A stretch of 64,000 nucleotides of DNA from Amycolatopsis sp. CA-230715 (GTDB lineage: Bacteria; Actinomycetota; Actinomycetes; Mycobacteriales; Pseudonocardiaceae): positions 5,145,501 through 5,209,500 of the forward strand of contig NZ_CP059997.1 of assembly GCF_018736145.1 (NCBI RefSeq), in the 5' to 3' direction. The notes beneath the pieces are model-generated. The model made no database searches, was not told where the DNA came from, and worked only from the letters and a program-made list of their open reading frames with translations. Position numbers and translations under genes: made by a program. Position 1 is the stretch's first letter. Every line of letters starts with the position of its first letter. Of this stretch, positions 41,159 to 48,828 are shown piece by piece.

Positions 41159-42694
41159 CTAGTCCACCCTTCTCCCCTGATCCAGTGGTCCGGCCATGCG
41201 CGGCCCGGCCAGCTTGCGCTCGAGCCTGCCGAGCCCGGTGCGCACCGGCTGCGCGAGGTACTCGCCCAGCACCACCCCCGCGGCCAGCGCGAGGCCGACC
41301 GCGATCGCGGTCATCAGCGTCGAAATGTTCGTCGACGGGTCGACCGCGAGGTTGTACAGCCCGCGGTACGTGGACAGGCCGGGCAGCAGCGGCGTGATCC
41401 CGGACACCGCGACCACCAACGGCGTCACCCGCAGGCGCCGTGCGAGGACGCCGCCGCAGAACCCGACGAGCGTGGCCGCGCCTGCCGACGCGGCCACCGC
41501 TTCGAAATCGCCGAGGATGAGCAACCCGTACGCCGCGGCGCCGATCGCGCCCGCGGCGCAGGAGACCAGCGTCGCCCGCAGCCGCGAATAACTGGCCAGC
41601 GCGAAGCACGCCGCCGCCCCCGCGCCACCGATGATCGTGACCGGCAGGAGCTGCGGGCTGTAGGGCGGCACCTCGGGCGTGGTCGGCGGCAGGCCCAGCT
41701 TGACCGCGATCTTCAGCGCGAGCACCACGCCCGCGATCAGCCCGGCGCTCATCAGCGCGGTTTCCATGGTGCGGCCGGCCGCCGTCACGTTGTATCCGGT
41801 GATGGCGTCTTGCACGGCGGAAACCGTGGACAGCCCGGACAGCAGCACCGTGATCGCCGCCGCTACCACGAGCGTCCGTTTGTCCTCGGTGATCAGGCCG
41901 GAGGACGAGATCGCGAGCGCGGAGACCATGGCCACCACCCCGCCGACGACCTGCTGGAAGAAGAACGGCAGCGCGTAGCGGTTGAGCACGCGCCCGATCC
42001 GGTCGATCACCGCGCTGATCACCAGCGCGACCAGCGCCACGTCGATCGTGCCGCCGATGAGCAGGGTGATGAAGAAGGCCAGCCCGCCCCACGCGAGCGT
42101 CGCGACCCAGCGCGGGTACGGGTGCTCCGCGCGCGTGATGCGCTGGAGTTCGGTGTAGGCCTCCTCGGCGCTGATGTTGCCGCGCGTGATCTGCCGGACG
42201 AGGAGCTCGGTGTCCGAGAGCCTGCTGTAGTCGAGGCTGCGGGACCGCACCACGCGCAACGCGCTCACCGGGTTCATGTCGGTGCCGCGGTGACAGGTGA
42301 CGGTGATCGACGTGAAGATCACGTCGACCTCGCAGTGCGGCAGGCCGAGCGCGTTCGTGATGGCGATGATCGTCGCCGTGACGTCCGAAGCGCCCGCGCC
42401 GCTCGACATCTGCACCTCGCCGATCCGCAGGGCGAGGTCGAGGACGAAGTTGACGGTGGAGTCGTCGGGCAGCGCGGGTCCGTGCAGCGCGTCGCTTTCG
42501 ACCACGGGCTGTTCGCCGGTAGGCGCTTCGAGAATGTGCCACGCGCGGCGCCGCAGCTCGTGGCCGCGGTGCTTCTCTCTGCTCTTCCGGCCCGCCGGTG
42601 ACTTGTCAGCGCCGGGCTTTTCTTCCGGGGCCTCGAGAATCCGCCAGGCGCGCCGTTTGTTGGCAGGCCCCTTGGCGCGCTGGTTGATCTTCAT
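41159..42694 (-). CDS. ThrE-like threonine/serine exporter family protein
   Basis: 511 aa. A cytoplasmic N-terminal domain (DSTVNFVLDLALRIGEVQMSSGAGASDVTATI, with EVDVIFTSITVTCHRG) precedes about ten membrane segments, the ThrE layout with both ThrE/ThrE_2 parts. The first 70 residues are basic and contain a repeated decapeptide-like unit: RRAWRILEAPEEKPG and RRAWHILEAPTGEQP. AGGAGGT lies 9 bases before the ATG at 42694. It is divergent from the TetR gene. The exported substrate may be threonine, serine or a related amino acid. Confidence 0.87.
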   Translation of the reverse strand: MKINQRAKGPANKRRAWRILEAPEEKPGADKSPAGRKSREKHRGHELRRRAWHILEAPTGEQPVVESDALHGPALPDDSTVNFVLDLALRIGEVQMSSGAGASDVTATIIAITNALGLPHCEVDVIFTSITVTCHRGTDMNPVSALRVVRSRSLDYSRLSDTELLVRQITRGNISAEEAYTELQRITRAEHPYPRWVATLAWGGLAFFITLLIGGTIDVALVALVISAVIDRIGRVLNRYALPFFFQQVVGGVVAMVSALAISSSGLITEDKRTLVVAAAITVLLSGLSTVSAVQDAITGYNVTAAGRTMETALMSAGLIAGVVLALKIAVKLGLPPTTPEVPPYSPQLLPVTIIGGAGAAACFALASYSRLRATLVSCAAGAIGAAAYGLLILGDFEAVAASAGAATLVGFCGGVLARRLRVTPLVVAVSGITPLLPGLSTYRGLYNLAVDPSTNISTLMTAIAVGLALAAGVVLGEYLAQPVRTGLGRLERKLAGPRMAGPLDQGRRVD

Positions 42695-42890
42695 GTGTCG
42701 TCCACCTCCTTCGTCCTCGCCCGGACCATCGACGCGCTCGCTCCGACCGTTGCACGACCGAATCTGTGGCGTCCACCACAAGTATGTAGTGATCGTCACC
42801 CGTTGTCGTCATGGCGGCTCAGCGCTGGTCTGGCGGGGTTTCCGGGAGAGGAAGATCACTCGTCCGAGGTTTTGGAGCGCTTGCTCTGAT

Positions 42891-43520
42891 ATGAATTCGG
42901 ACATGCCGAGACCGCGCCTGCTCGACGTCGACCACGTGCTGGACGTCGCCGAAGAGCTGCTCGCCGCACGGGGTGCCGCGGGCGTGACGCTGCGGACCCT
43001 CGCGGCGAGTGCCGAGGTGTCGAACGGCTCGCTCTACCACGCGTTCGGCTCGCTGCCCGCGCTGCTCGGCCGGACCTGGCTCCGCGCGGCGCGCCGCTTC
43101 CTCGTTTCGCAGGCAGAACGCGCCGAAGCGGCGCTGCCCGACTCCGCGGCGGCCACCGTCGCCGCCGCGTGCACGCCCGCGGACTTCGCCGACCGGCACC
43201 CGGCCGCCGCGAGGCTGCTGCTGTTCGTCCGCCGCGACGCGCTGCTCGGACCCGACCTGCCCGAAACCCTCGCCGACGAACTGGTCGCGCTCGACCGCGA
43301 AGTCGTCACGCTGCTCAAACGCCTCGCCGACGCGCACTGGGGCCGCCACGACGCGCGCGCCGTCGAGGCGATGACCGCGTGCGTGGTCGACCTGCCGACC
43401 GCGTTGCTGCGGCGCTCGCTGGAGCTGCCCGGCCCGGTCGGCACCGATGCCCGCGACCGACTCGAGACGGCCGTCCTGGCCGTGCTCGCCGTGCCCTTAC
43501 CGAAGGAGCGCCATGCCTGA
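42891..43520 (+). CDS. TetR family transcriptional regulator
   Basis: 209 aa. The helix-turn-helix is VLDVAEELLAARGAAGVTLRTLAASAEVSNGSLYHAFGSLPALLGRTW (key: NGSLYHAFGS). The C-terminal domain is Ala/Leu-rich. The start at 42891 has a distant GGAG; the ATG at 42903 is an alternative. The stop overlaps the enoyl-CoA hydratase start by 8 bases, so they form an operon. A palindrome-like sequence (43103-43121) encodes LVSQAERA. Confidence 0.87.
   Translation: MNSDMPRPRLLDVDHVLDVAEELLAARGAAGVTLRTLAASAEVSNGSLYHAFGSLPALLGRTWLRAARRFLVSQAERAEAALPDSAAATVAAACTPADFADRHPAAARLLLFVRRDALLGPDLPETLADELVALDREVVTLLKRLADAHWGRHDARAVEAMTACVVDLPTALLRRSLELPGPVGTDARDRLETAVLAVLAVPLPKERHA
43103..43121. repeat. Hybrid palindrome-like copy inside a TetR gene
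   Basis: CGTTTCGC-AG-GCAGAACGC: left half of the GCGTTTCGC type and right half of the GCAGAACGC type seen at 23660. In frame it gives L-V-S-Q-A-E-R-A. Confidence 0.4.
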
Positions 43521-44157
43521 ACTGCGGACCGAAGACGTGCACGTCCTCGACTTCGGCGATGGGGAGAACCGGTTCTCCCCATCGTGGCTCGACGAGGTTT
43601 CCGACGCGCTGGACAAGGTGGTCGCGGCACCCGCGCCGCTGGTCACCGTGGGCGGCGGGAAGTTCTACTCGAACGGCCTCGACGTGGAATGGATGACCGC
43701 GAACGGCTCGTCGGTCGGCGGGTACGTGCGCGACGTCCAGGCCCTGCTGGCGCGCGTGCTGACCCTGCCGGTGCCCACGGTCGCCGCAGTGAACGGGCAC
43801 GCCTTCGGCGCCGGCGCCATGCTCGCCCTCGCCCACGACTTCCGCGTTTCGCGGGCTAAACGCGGCTACTTCTGCCTGCCCGAGGTGGACATCCGGCTGC
43901 CCTTCACCCCCGGCATGGCGGCGCTGGTCCAGGCGAAGCTCACCCCGGCCGCGGCCATTTCAACCATGACGACCGGCCGTCGCCTCGGCGGCGAAGAGGC
44001 GGCCGCGCTCGCCGTCGTCGACGAAGCCACCGAAGACTTCCTGCCGCGCGCCCGTGCCCGCGCGGCCGAACTCGCCGGCAAGGACCCCGGCACGCTCGGC
44101 GCTATCAAGACCACCATGTTCGGCGCCGCCGCGGCCGCTCTGCGGGACGCGGGCTAG
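43513..44157 (+). CDS. Enoyl-CoA hydratase/isomerase family protein
   Basis: 214 aa. The crotonase fold has an oxyanion segment VGGGKFYSNGLDVEWM and VNGHAFGAGAMLALAHDFRV. PEVDIRLPF is the typical isomerase-like block. The catalytic glutamates of true hydratases are not obvious, which fits a delta3,delta2-isomerase-like member. The segment VSRAKRG after HDFR lies exactly on a copy of the dispersed palindrome (43842-43865), where relatives usually have M-R-x-D/E-R-G. Translationally coupled to the TetR gene. Confidence 0.87.
   Translation: MPELRTEDVHVLDFGDGENRFSPSWLDEVSDALDKVVAAPAPLVTVGGGKFYSNGLDVEWMTANGSSVGGYVRDVQALLARVLTLPVPTVAAVNGHAFGAGAMLALAHDFRVSRAKRGYFCLPEVDIRLPFTPGMAALVQAKLTPAAAISTMTTGRRLGGEEAAALAVVDEATEDFLPRARARAAELAGKDPGTLGAIKTTMFGAAAAALRDAG
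43842..43865. repeat. Dispersed palindrome copy inside the enoyl-CoA hydratase gene
   Basis: CCGCGTTTCGC-GG-GCTAAACGCGG: 11-base arms with one mismatch, in a conserved part of the coding sequence. It is read as R-V-S-R-A-K-R-G in frame. The repeat keeps the reading frame, so it has been tolerated or was shaped by selection. Compare intergenic copies at 16312, 31214 and 47387. Confidence 0.7.
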
Positions 44158-44183
44158 CCGGTTGCTAGCATGTGTCGGCCTAG

Positions 44184-44259
44184 GCCGGTATAGCTCAGCT
44201 GGTAGAGCATCTGTCTTGTAAACAGAAGGTCAGGGGTTCGAGCCCCCTTGCCGGCTCCA
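44184..44259 (+). tRNA. tRNA-Thr (anticodon TGT), CCA encoded
   Basis: Complete cloverleaf. Acceptor arms GCCGGTA and TGCCGGC (one G-T pair), D arm with AGCTCAGCTGGTAGAGC, anticodon stem TCTGT/ACAGA with the loop CTTGTAA, so the anticodon is TGT at 44217-44219 reading ACA. The T arm is GGGG-TTCGAGC-CCCC. Discriminator T and encoded CCA at 44257-44259. It starts 26 bases after the enoyl-CoA hydratase stop. Confidence 0.97.
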
Positions 44260-44286
44260 TCTCGCCCTTCCCAGGACTCAAGCATC

Positions 44287-44694
44287 GTGCCGGACGTCGA
44301 CCGCGGGGACCACTGGGAACTCGACGTGCTCGGCACGGAACTCTCCCTGATGAAGGTGAGTTGGTCGGTCGCGCTCGTGCTCACCCGCCCCGGCGGCTCG
44401 CTCGAACTGACGGTGGAAAGCACGTTCGCACTCGACGGCCCCGGCGCCCGCTGGTTCCTGGACCCGTCGGAGGAACCAGCCGGACTGGCGCCGGTGCTGG
44501 GACTGCTCCGACGTCCCGCGCGCCGGTTGCACGTCTTCAAGGACGGGCGGCTGGAACTGGACCTGGACGCGGGCTGGCGGATCTCGGCCGATCCCGACGT
44601 GGACTACGAATCCTGGAACATCACGGCGGATTCGGGCGCGCGCTTCGTCGCGTTGCCCGGCGGCGGGGTGGCGTACTGGGGTCCGGATTCCTGA
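44287..44694 (+). CDS. DUF6188 family protein
   Basis: 135 aa from the GTG at 44287; the open frame reaches back into the tRNA, which cannot be coding. Features: HWELDVLGTELSLMK, VALVLTRPGGSLELTVES and a C-terminal NITADSGARFVALPGGGVAYW, an all-beta small protein. This matches the actinobacterial DUF6188 family, of unknown role. No signal peptide. A ribosome site is weak. Confidence 0.75.
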   Translation: MPDVDRGDHWELDVLGTELSLMKVSWSVALVLTRPGGSLELTVESTFALDGPGARWFLDPSEEPAGLAPVLGLLRRPARRLHVFKDGRLELDLDAGWRISADPDVDYESWNITADSGARFVALPGGGVAYWGPDS

Positions 44695-44725
44695 TCGCGG
44701 TGCCTCAGGCGTTCGTGAGCGAGAA

Positions 44726-45151
44726 TCAACGCAGGTGCTGGCTCAGATCGCCGGTCAGGGTGACTCGCGCGCGGCGTTCGGCGAAGTGCCATTCGCCGTT
44801 CGTGCGCGCGAAACGGTCGTGGTATCGGCCGCAGGCGATGGTCCGGAGCGGGCCGCCGGGCAACGCCTGCAGCACGGTGAAGTACGCGCGCGAGGTCGCC
44901 GTGCCCGCGTCTTCGTCGACCTCGATGATCGTGTTCGTGGTGACGTGCTGGGTTCTCGGCGTGCCGTCGTCGTAGGTGATCAGCGTGTCCCGGAACATCT
45001 TCTCCACCGCGTCGCGGCCGTGCGCTGGTTCGCCGCCGCCGATGAAGGTCGCGTCGGCGAACAGGGCGCCGAGGCCGGTGAAGTCACCGTCGTCCACGAG
45101 TTCGGCGTAGGTCGCGATGAGATTCTCGATGGCGCGGTGACTTGTCGGCAT
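44726..45151 (-). CDS. SnoaL-like (NTF2 fold) protein
   Basis: 141 aa. It has an alpha+beta cone: IENLIATYAELVDDGDFTGLGALFADATF, VEKMFRDTL, RTQHVTTNTIIEVDEDAGTATSRAYFTVLQ and FAERRARVTLTGDLSQHL. The SnoaL/steroid isomerase-like family includes isomerases, hydrolases and ligand-binding proteins. The start at 45151 has GGGTGG before it; an alternative ATG is at 45160. It directly follows the NmrA-type gene, with the start 8 bases beyond that gene's stop. Confidence 0.82.
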   Translation of the reverse strand: MPTSHRAIENLIATYAELVDDGDFTGLGALFADATFIGGGEPAHGRDAVEKMFRDTLITYDDGTPRTQHVTTNTIIEVDEDAGTATSRAYFTVLQALPGGPLRTIACGRYHDRFARTNGEWHFAERRARVTLTGDLSQHLR

Positions 45152-45159
45152 GCCACCCA

Positions 45160-45924
45160 TTATCGCGTGGCGACCGAGTCCTTGTCCGCCAGGAAGTTTT
45201 CCCAGGTTCGCTCGCCCACATCCGTTCCTTCGAGGGCGAGGTTCTCACCGGCGCGGTAAGCGCGGCCCGCTTTCCCAGGGATCCTGATCGGCAGCAGTGG
45301 GCGGCGTTTTCCTTGCGTTTCAAGGTATCCACGAATGAGTTCGTCCATTTTGTACACAGCGGGACCGGTCAGGTCGGGCACTCGGCCCGCGGGCGCGCCG
45401 AGTGCCAGTTCCGCGAGTCTTGCCGCCACGTCGCGCGAGTCGACCGGCTGGAGGCGGAGTCCGCCTGGATTCGGGATCACCGGCAGTTTCGCCATCTTCT
45501 CCAGCATGCCGAAGACGATTTCGTGGAACTGGGCGGCGCGCAGCAGGGTGTACGGCAGGCCGGAGCCGGTCACGGCGCGCTCCGCCGCGAGCGCGGTCCG
45601 GAACCAGCCGAGCGGGACGCGGTCCGCGCCGACGACCGAGATGTACACCAGGTGCCGCACCGATCCGGCGCCCGCCGCCGCCCGGACCAGGTTGCGCGCC
45701 GCGACGTCGTCGCCCTTGGGGCCGCCGGCGAGGTGCACGACGATCTCGACTCCGGCCACCGCGGCCTGGATTCCTTCTCCCGCAACGAGGTCGCCGGTGA
45801 CGTAGTCGGCGCCGCGCTGGTGCCTGCTGAGCACGCGCACCCGGTGGCCCGCCGCGCGCAGGAGCGGGACGACCCGCTTGCCGAGCGTGCCGGTGCCGCC
45901 GGTGACCAGGATGGTGTGGGTCAT
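45160..45924 (-). CDS. NmrA-like NAD(P)-binding oxidoreductase
   Basis: 254 aa. The N-terminal Rossmann motif is TGGTGTLGKRVVPLL, followed by VRVLSRHQRG. The substrate part has ISVVGADRVPLGWFRTALAAERAV and LRAAQFHEI, as in NmrA/atypical SDR proteins. GGAGAG precedes the ATG. It is divergent from an ECF41-type sigma factor gene; this family is the typical genomic neighbour and target of ECF41 sigma factors. Confidence 0.85.
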   Translation of the reverse strand: MTHTILVTGGTGTLGKRVVPLLRAAGHRVRVLSRHQRGADYVTGDLVAGEGIQAAVAGVEIVVHLAGGPKGDDVAARNLVRAAAGAGSVRHLVYISVVGADRVPLGWFRTALAAERAVTGSGLPYTLLRAAQFHEIVFGMLEKMAKLPVIPNPGGLRLQPVDSRDVAARLAELALGAPAGRVPDLTGPAVYKMDELIRGYLETQGKRRPLLPIRIPGKAGRAYRAGENLALEGTDVGERTWENFLADKDSVATR

Positions 45925-45948
45925 GATCTCTCCGAACTCGTTTCGCCC

Positions 45949-45975
45949 GGTCACATCGGCCGGGTTCCGGGGGTC
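45949..45975 (+). promoter_or_regulatory. Possible ECF41-type promoter
   Basis: GGTCACA, 16 bases, then GGTC. It differs by one base in each box from the ECF41 consensus TGTCACA-N16-CGTC as I recall it. It points toward the sigma gene (start 46006) and lies in the divergent gap, so it would mean autoregulation. No matching site was found in the opposite direction. Confidence 0.3.
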
Positions 45976-46005
45976 TACTTCGATGACACCCCGCGAGAGA
46001 GGAAT

Positions 46006-46878
46006 GTGACCGTGGACGAACGCGCTTGGCTGGCGGACCGTTTCGAGGAGAACCGGAGCCACCTGCGTGCGGTGGCCTACCGGATGCTCGGCTCGGCGAG
46101 CGAGGCCGATGACGCCGTGCAGGAAGCCTGGCTGCGGCTCAGCCGCACGGACACCGCGGGCATCGAGAACCTCGCCGGGTGGCTGACCACGGTGGTCGGC
46201 CGGGTGTGCCTCAACATGCTCCGCTCGCGCGCGTCGCGGCGCGAGGATCCGCTCGACGGGCCCGAGGCTGGCGTTGAGAGCGTCGACCCCGAGCAGGAAG
46301 CGGTGCTCGCGGATTCCGTCGGGCTGGCGCTGCTGGTGGTGCTCGACACGCTGACCCCGGCCGAACGGCTCGCCTTCGTACTGCACGATCTGTTCGCCGT
46401 CCCGTTCGACGAAATCGGCTCGATGATCGAGCGGACTCCGGCCGCGGCGAGGCAACTGGCCAGCCGCGCCCGCCGCCGGGTTCGAGGCGGGGAGGCGGCA
46501 CCCGAAGCGGACCTCGTTCGCCAACGCCGCGTCGTCGACGCTTTCCTCGCTGCTTCGCGCGGCGGCGATTTCGACGCGCTGCTCGCACTGCTCGACCCGG
46601 ACGTGGAGCTCCACGCCGACCGGCAGGCCGGGCCCAGCCCGGCACCGATCACGCTCCGCGGCGTCCGCGACGTGGCCAAGGGCGCGCTGCTCGCGTCGCC
46701 ACGGATCCGGGTCACCGAACCGGCGCTGGTGAACGGATCCGTCGGGCTCGTGATGGCGCCGCGCGGGAAACTGTTCCTGGCGTTGAGCTTCACCTTCAGC
46801 GAGGACAGGATCACCGCGGTCGACGTGATCGCGGACCCGGACCGGCTTCGCGGACTGGACCTCGCCGTGCTCGGCTGA
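46006..46878 (+). CDS. ECF41-type sigma factor (SigJ-like) with C-terminal SnoaL-like domain
   Basis: 290 aa. Sigma region 2 is LRAVAYRMLGSASEADDAVQEAWLRLS; region 4 is LTPAERLAFVLHDLFAVPFDEIGSMIERTPAAARQLASRARRRV (key: SMIERTPAAARQLASRAR). The C-terminal 110 residues are a SnoaL-like domain (VDAFLAASRGGDFDALLALLDPDVELHADR) that tunes activity in this group. GAGAGAGG is upstream; the start could be GTG 46006 or 46012. Divergent from its likely target, the NmrA-type gene. Confidence 0.88.
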   Translation: MTVDERAWLADRFEENRSHLRAVAYRMLGSASEADDAVQEAWLRLSRTDTAGIENLAGWLTTVVGRVCLNMLRSRASRREDPLDGPEAGVESVDPEQEAVLADSVGLALLVVLDTLTPAERLAFVLHDLFAVPFDEIGSMIERTPAAARQLASRARRRVRGGEAAPEADLVRQRRVVDAFLAASRGGDFDALLALLDPDVELHADRQAGPSPAPITLRGVRDVAKGALLASPRIRVTEPALVNGSVGLVMAPRGKLFLALSFTFSEDRITAVDVIADPDRLRGLDLAVLG

Positions 46879-46887
46879 CCGCGATCG

Positions 46888-47355
46888 TCAGCCGTCGCCG
46901 AGCTTCGCCTGCAAGAGGTGTGGTGAGTGGTCGAATCCGTGCCGGGCGTACGCGGACACCGCGCGTTCGGTCGAGTGGACGGTCACGCGCTCGAGCTCAA
47001 GCTCCTTCGCGAGTTCGAGGACGGTCTCGATGAGTGCGCCGCCGTGCCCGCTGTCTCGCTCGCCTGGCGTGATGTAGACGCATTGCACGTCGCCCGACGC
47101 CCGTTCGAGCGCAAACGGCGTCGGCACGCGCGGGGTGATCGCCAGCCAGGCCATGCCGACGACCGAATCGCCCCTGGCCAGCACGATGCATCGGTGCGAT
47201 GACGAGTTCTGGCGCGCCCAGTCCGTGAAGCGCGCGATGAACTCGTCGCGCTCGATCAGGGGCGTCACCCCGTACTCGAGCACCCAAGCCCAGCGGAGCG
47301 AGGCGGCGGCGCCGAGATCGGCATCGGTGGCGGGGCGGATCACGGTATCGGCCAT
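46888..47355 (-). CDS. GNAT family N-acetyltransferase
   Basis: 155 aa. The acetyl-CoA motif is CVYITPGERDSGHGGALIETVL (about residues 92-112; H instead of the common R/K), followed by VTVHSTERAVSAYARHGFDHS. Specificity is unknown. The start at 47355 is the second of two in-frame ATGs (the first at 47364). It is convergent with the sigma gene, 9 bases between stops. A palindromic element lies 31 bases upstream of its start. Confidence 0.85.
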   Translation of the reverse strand: MADTVIRPATDADLGAAASLRWAWVLEYGVTPLIERDEFIARFTDWARQNSSSHRCIVLARGDSVVGMAWLAITPRVPTPFALERASGDVQCVYITPGERDSGHGGALIETVLELAKELELERVTVHSTERAVSAYARHGFDHSPHLLQAKLGDG

Positions 47356-47386
47356 GCCCGCCATTCTGCCGCGCCCGCGATGCCCG

Positions 47387-47418
47387 CTGGGCGCGTTTAG
47401 CCCGCTAAACGCGCCCAG
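47387..47418. repeat. Perfect palindromic element carrying the abiEii stop codon
   Basis: 15-base perfect arms (first arm CTGGGCGCGTTTAGC) around CC. The toxin gene on the minus strand reads into it and stops inside (last residues A-W-A-R-L-A-G). It separates abiEii from the acetyltransferase gene downstream on the same strand and may end transcription. Confidence 0.85.
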
Positions 47419-48149
47419 GCACCGGCCACGGTCAGGCGTGCTTCTTCCGCGGTCACGGTGAGCCGCGTCTGCCCCGACAGCTCCCGCCGCCACCGTTCCT
47501 CGTCGACGCCGGTGGCGAACAACTCGGGGCCGGGGACCCGGTTGACCGGCCCGAACCGCTTGAACAGCGCGCCGGCGCCCTGGTCGAGGGCGCCGAGTCC
47601 GGCGAGGAGCCAGAGGTCGAACAGATCGCGTGGCGCGGCGCGGTCCACCCACGCGGCGGTCTTCCACGCGGCGAACGATTCGAGCGTGGGGATCGTCAGC
47701 TCGGCGGGCGCCGCGTCCGAGTAGCGCTGAACCAGGTCGCGGCGCTCGGTCGGCCACGGCGGGTATCCCGTGCGCCGGAGCAGTTGCACCCTGACCGTGG
47801 TCCCGTCGGGCAGCCGGATGACGGCGGGATCGACGTCGGAGACTTCGGTCAGGGCTGGTTCCCAGGTGAGGCCGGGAAACTCGCGGCGGGTTCCCCGGCG
47901 CACCGCGTGCTGGAGCGCATCGGCCACCTCGTCGCGCTTGGCCAGCGCGATGAGGTCGATGTCCTCGGACAGCCGCCCGTCGGGGAGGAAGCTGCGGGAG
48001 AGCGCGGTGCCGCCGAAGAACAGCACCTCGTCGGCGAGGTGCGCGCTGAGCACGGCGAGCAGGTGCGAGATGAGGTGATCGCGCCGGACCTGGGCGCGGG
48101 CCACGCCGAACCGTTCGGCGATCGCGAGTTCTTCGTCGGGGTCGAGCAC
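47397..48149 (-). CDS. AbiEii-type nucleotidyltransferase toxin
   Basis: 250 aa. The nucleotidyltransferase motif is FFGGTALSRSFLPDGRLSEDIDLIAL (GG-T-A-L-S, then the D-x-D). IPTLESFAAWKTAAWVDRAAPRDLFDLWLLA is the AbiEii/MenA-type C-terminal block (key: KTAAW, RDLFDLW). In this type IV system the enzyme is thought to modify tRNA or other targets and the AbiEi repressor neutralises it. The GTG start is 2 bases past the antitoxin stop. The C-terminus is made by the palindrome. Confidence 0.88.
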   Translation of the reverse strand: MLDPDEELAIAERFGVARAQVRRDHLISHLLAVLSAHLADEVLFFGGTALSRSFLPDGRLSEDIDLIALAKRDEVADALQHAVRRGTRREFPGLTWEPALTEVSDVDPAVIRLPDGTTVRVQLLRRTGYPPWPTERRDLVQRYSDAAPAELTIPTLESFAAWKTAAWVDRAAPRDLFDLWLLAGLGALDQGAGALFKRFGPVNRVPGPELFATGVDEERWRRELSGQTRLTVTAEEARLTVAGAWARLAG

Positions 48150-48151
48150 GA

Positions 48152-48784
48152 TCAGCCTTCTCCGAGTGCGCGGTCGAGCGCCGCTCGTCGCCGTTGTGCC
48201 GTGGCGAGTTCGTCGAGGATTTCCCGGTCGGCGCGGGGAAGCAGGGCGCGCACGGCGGCGTGCGCTTCGTCAGGCAGATCGCCGAATCCCGGTCGCGCGG
48301 CGAGATCGAGGACGGTCTGCTCGACGGTGGTGACCCAGTGGGGACCCAGTTCGCCCGTGCGTCGTTCGACGTCGAGCGCCGGTACCGCGCGGCGGGCGAA
48401 CAGGACGGTCGCGTCCCGGTCCGCGAGGCGCAGCGGGCGGCGGTGCCGACCGGCCGCGACGGTGGCGACGGCCAGCGCGCGCGGGATCGCGCCGTGCGCC
48501 CGCGCGGCCGACAGTCCCATCAGCGCCACGGTGTCCACGCCCTCGTCCGCCGCGGCGACCCCGGCCGCGGCGGCTTCGAGCTCCGGCAACCAGTGCTGCC
48601 CGACCCGGTCGCTGGGGACGATCGCGTAGTACCCGGTCGCGATCCGGTGCAGGGCGCCCGTCTTGGTGAGCCGAGCGAACTCGGGGCGCGGATGGGTGTA
48701 GACGGTCGCGGCGTCCTGCGGCCGGAGCACGCGGGTCAGGCGTCGCGTGAGTTCGGGCGGCGGTGGAGCAGGCGTGCGCGTCAT
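48152..48784 (-). CDS. AbiEi-family antitoxin/repressor
   Basis: 210 aa. An N-terminal winged-helix-like part (FARLTKTGALHRIATGYYAIVP) is characteristic of AbiEi; the C-terminal part (VTTVEQTVLDLAARPGFGDLP) is the COG5340-like domain. It represses its own operon and counteracts the toxin. The start at 48784 has GGAGGTGA upstream; the long upstream open frame is a shadow of the TetR gene. An inverted repeat lies right before the ribosome site. Confidence 0.87.
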   Translation of the reverse strand: MTRTPAPPPPELTRRLTRVLRPQDAATVYTHPRPEFARLTKTGALHRIATGYYAIVPSDRVGQHWLPELEAAAAGVAAADEGVDTVALMGLSAARAHGAIPRALAVATVAAGRHRRPLRLADRDATVLFARRAVPALDVERRTGELGPHWVTTVEQTVLDLAARPGFGDLPDEAHAAVRALLPRADREILDELATAQRRRAALDRALGEG

Positions 48785-48796
48785 CAGCGTCACCTC

Positions 48797-48815
48797 CGTA
48801 GGGTTGAAGCCTACG
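48797..48815. promoter_or_regulatory. Inverted repeat upstream of abiEi (putative autoregulation site)
   Basis: CGTAGG and CCTACG, 6-base perfect arms with a 7-base spacer GTTGAAG, 13 bases upstream of the antitoxin start and touching its ribosome-binding site. AbiEi proteins are known to bind inverted repeats in their own promoters. The location would block transcription or early elongation. Confidence 0.55.
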
Positions 48816-48828
48816 CTCGTGCCACTGA

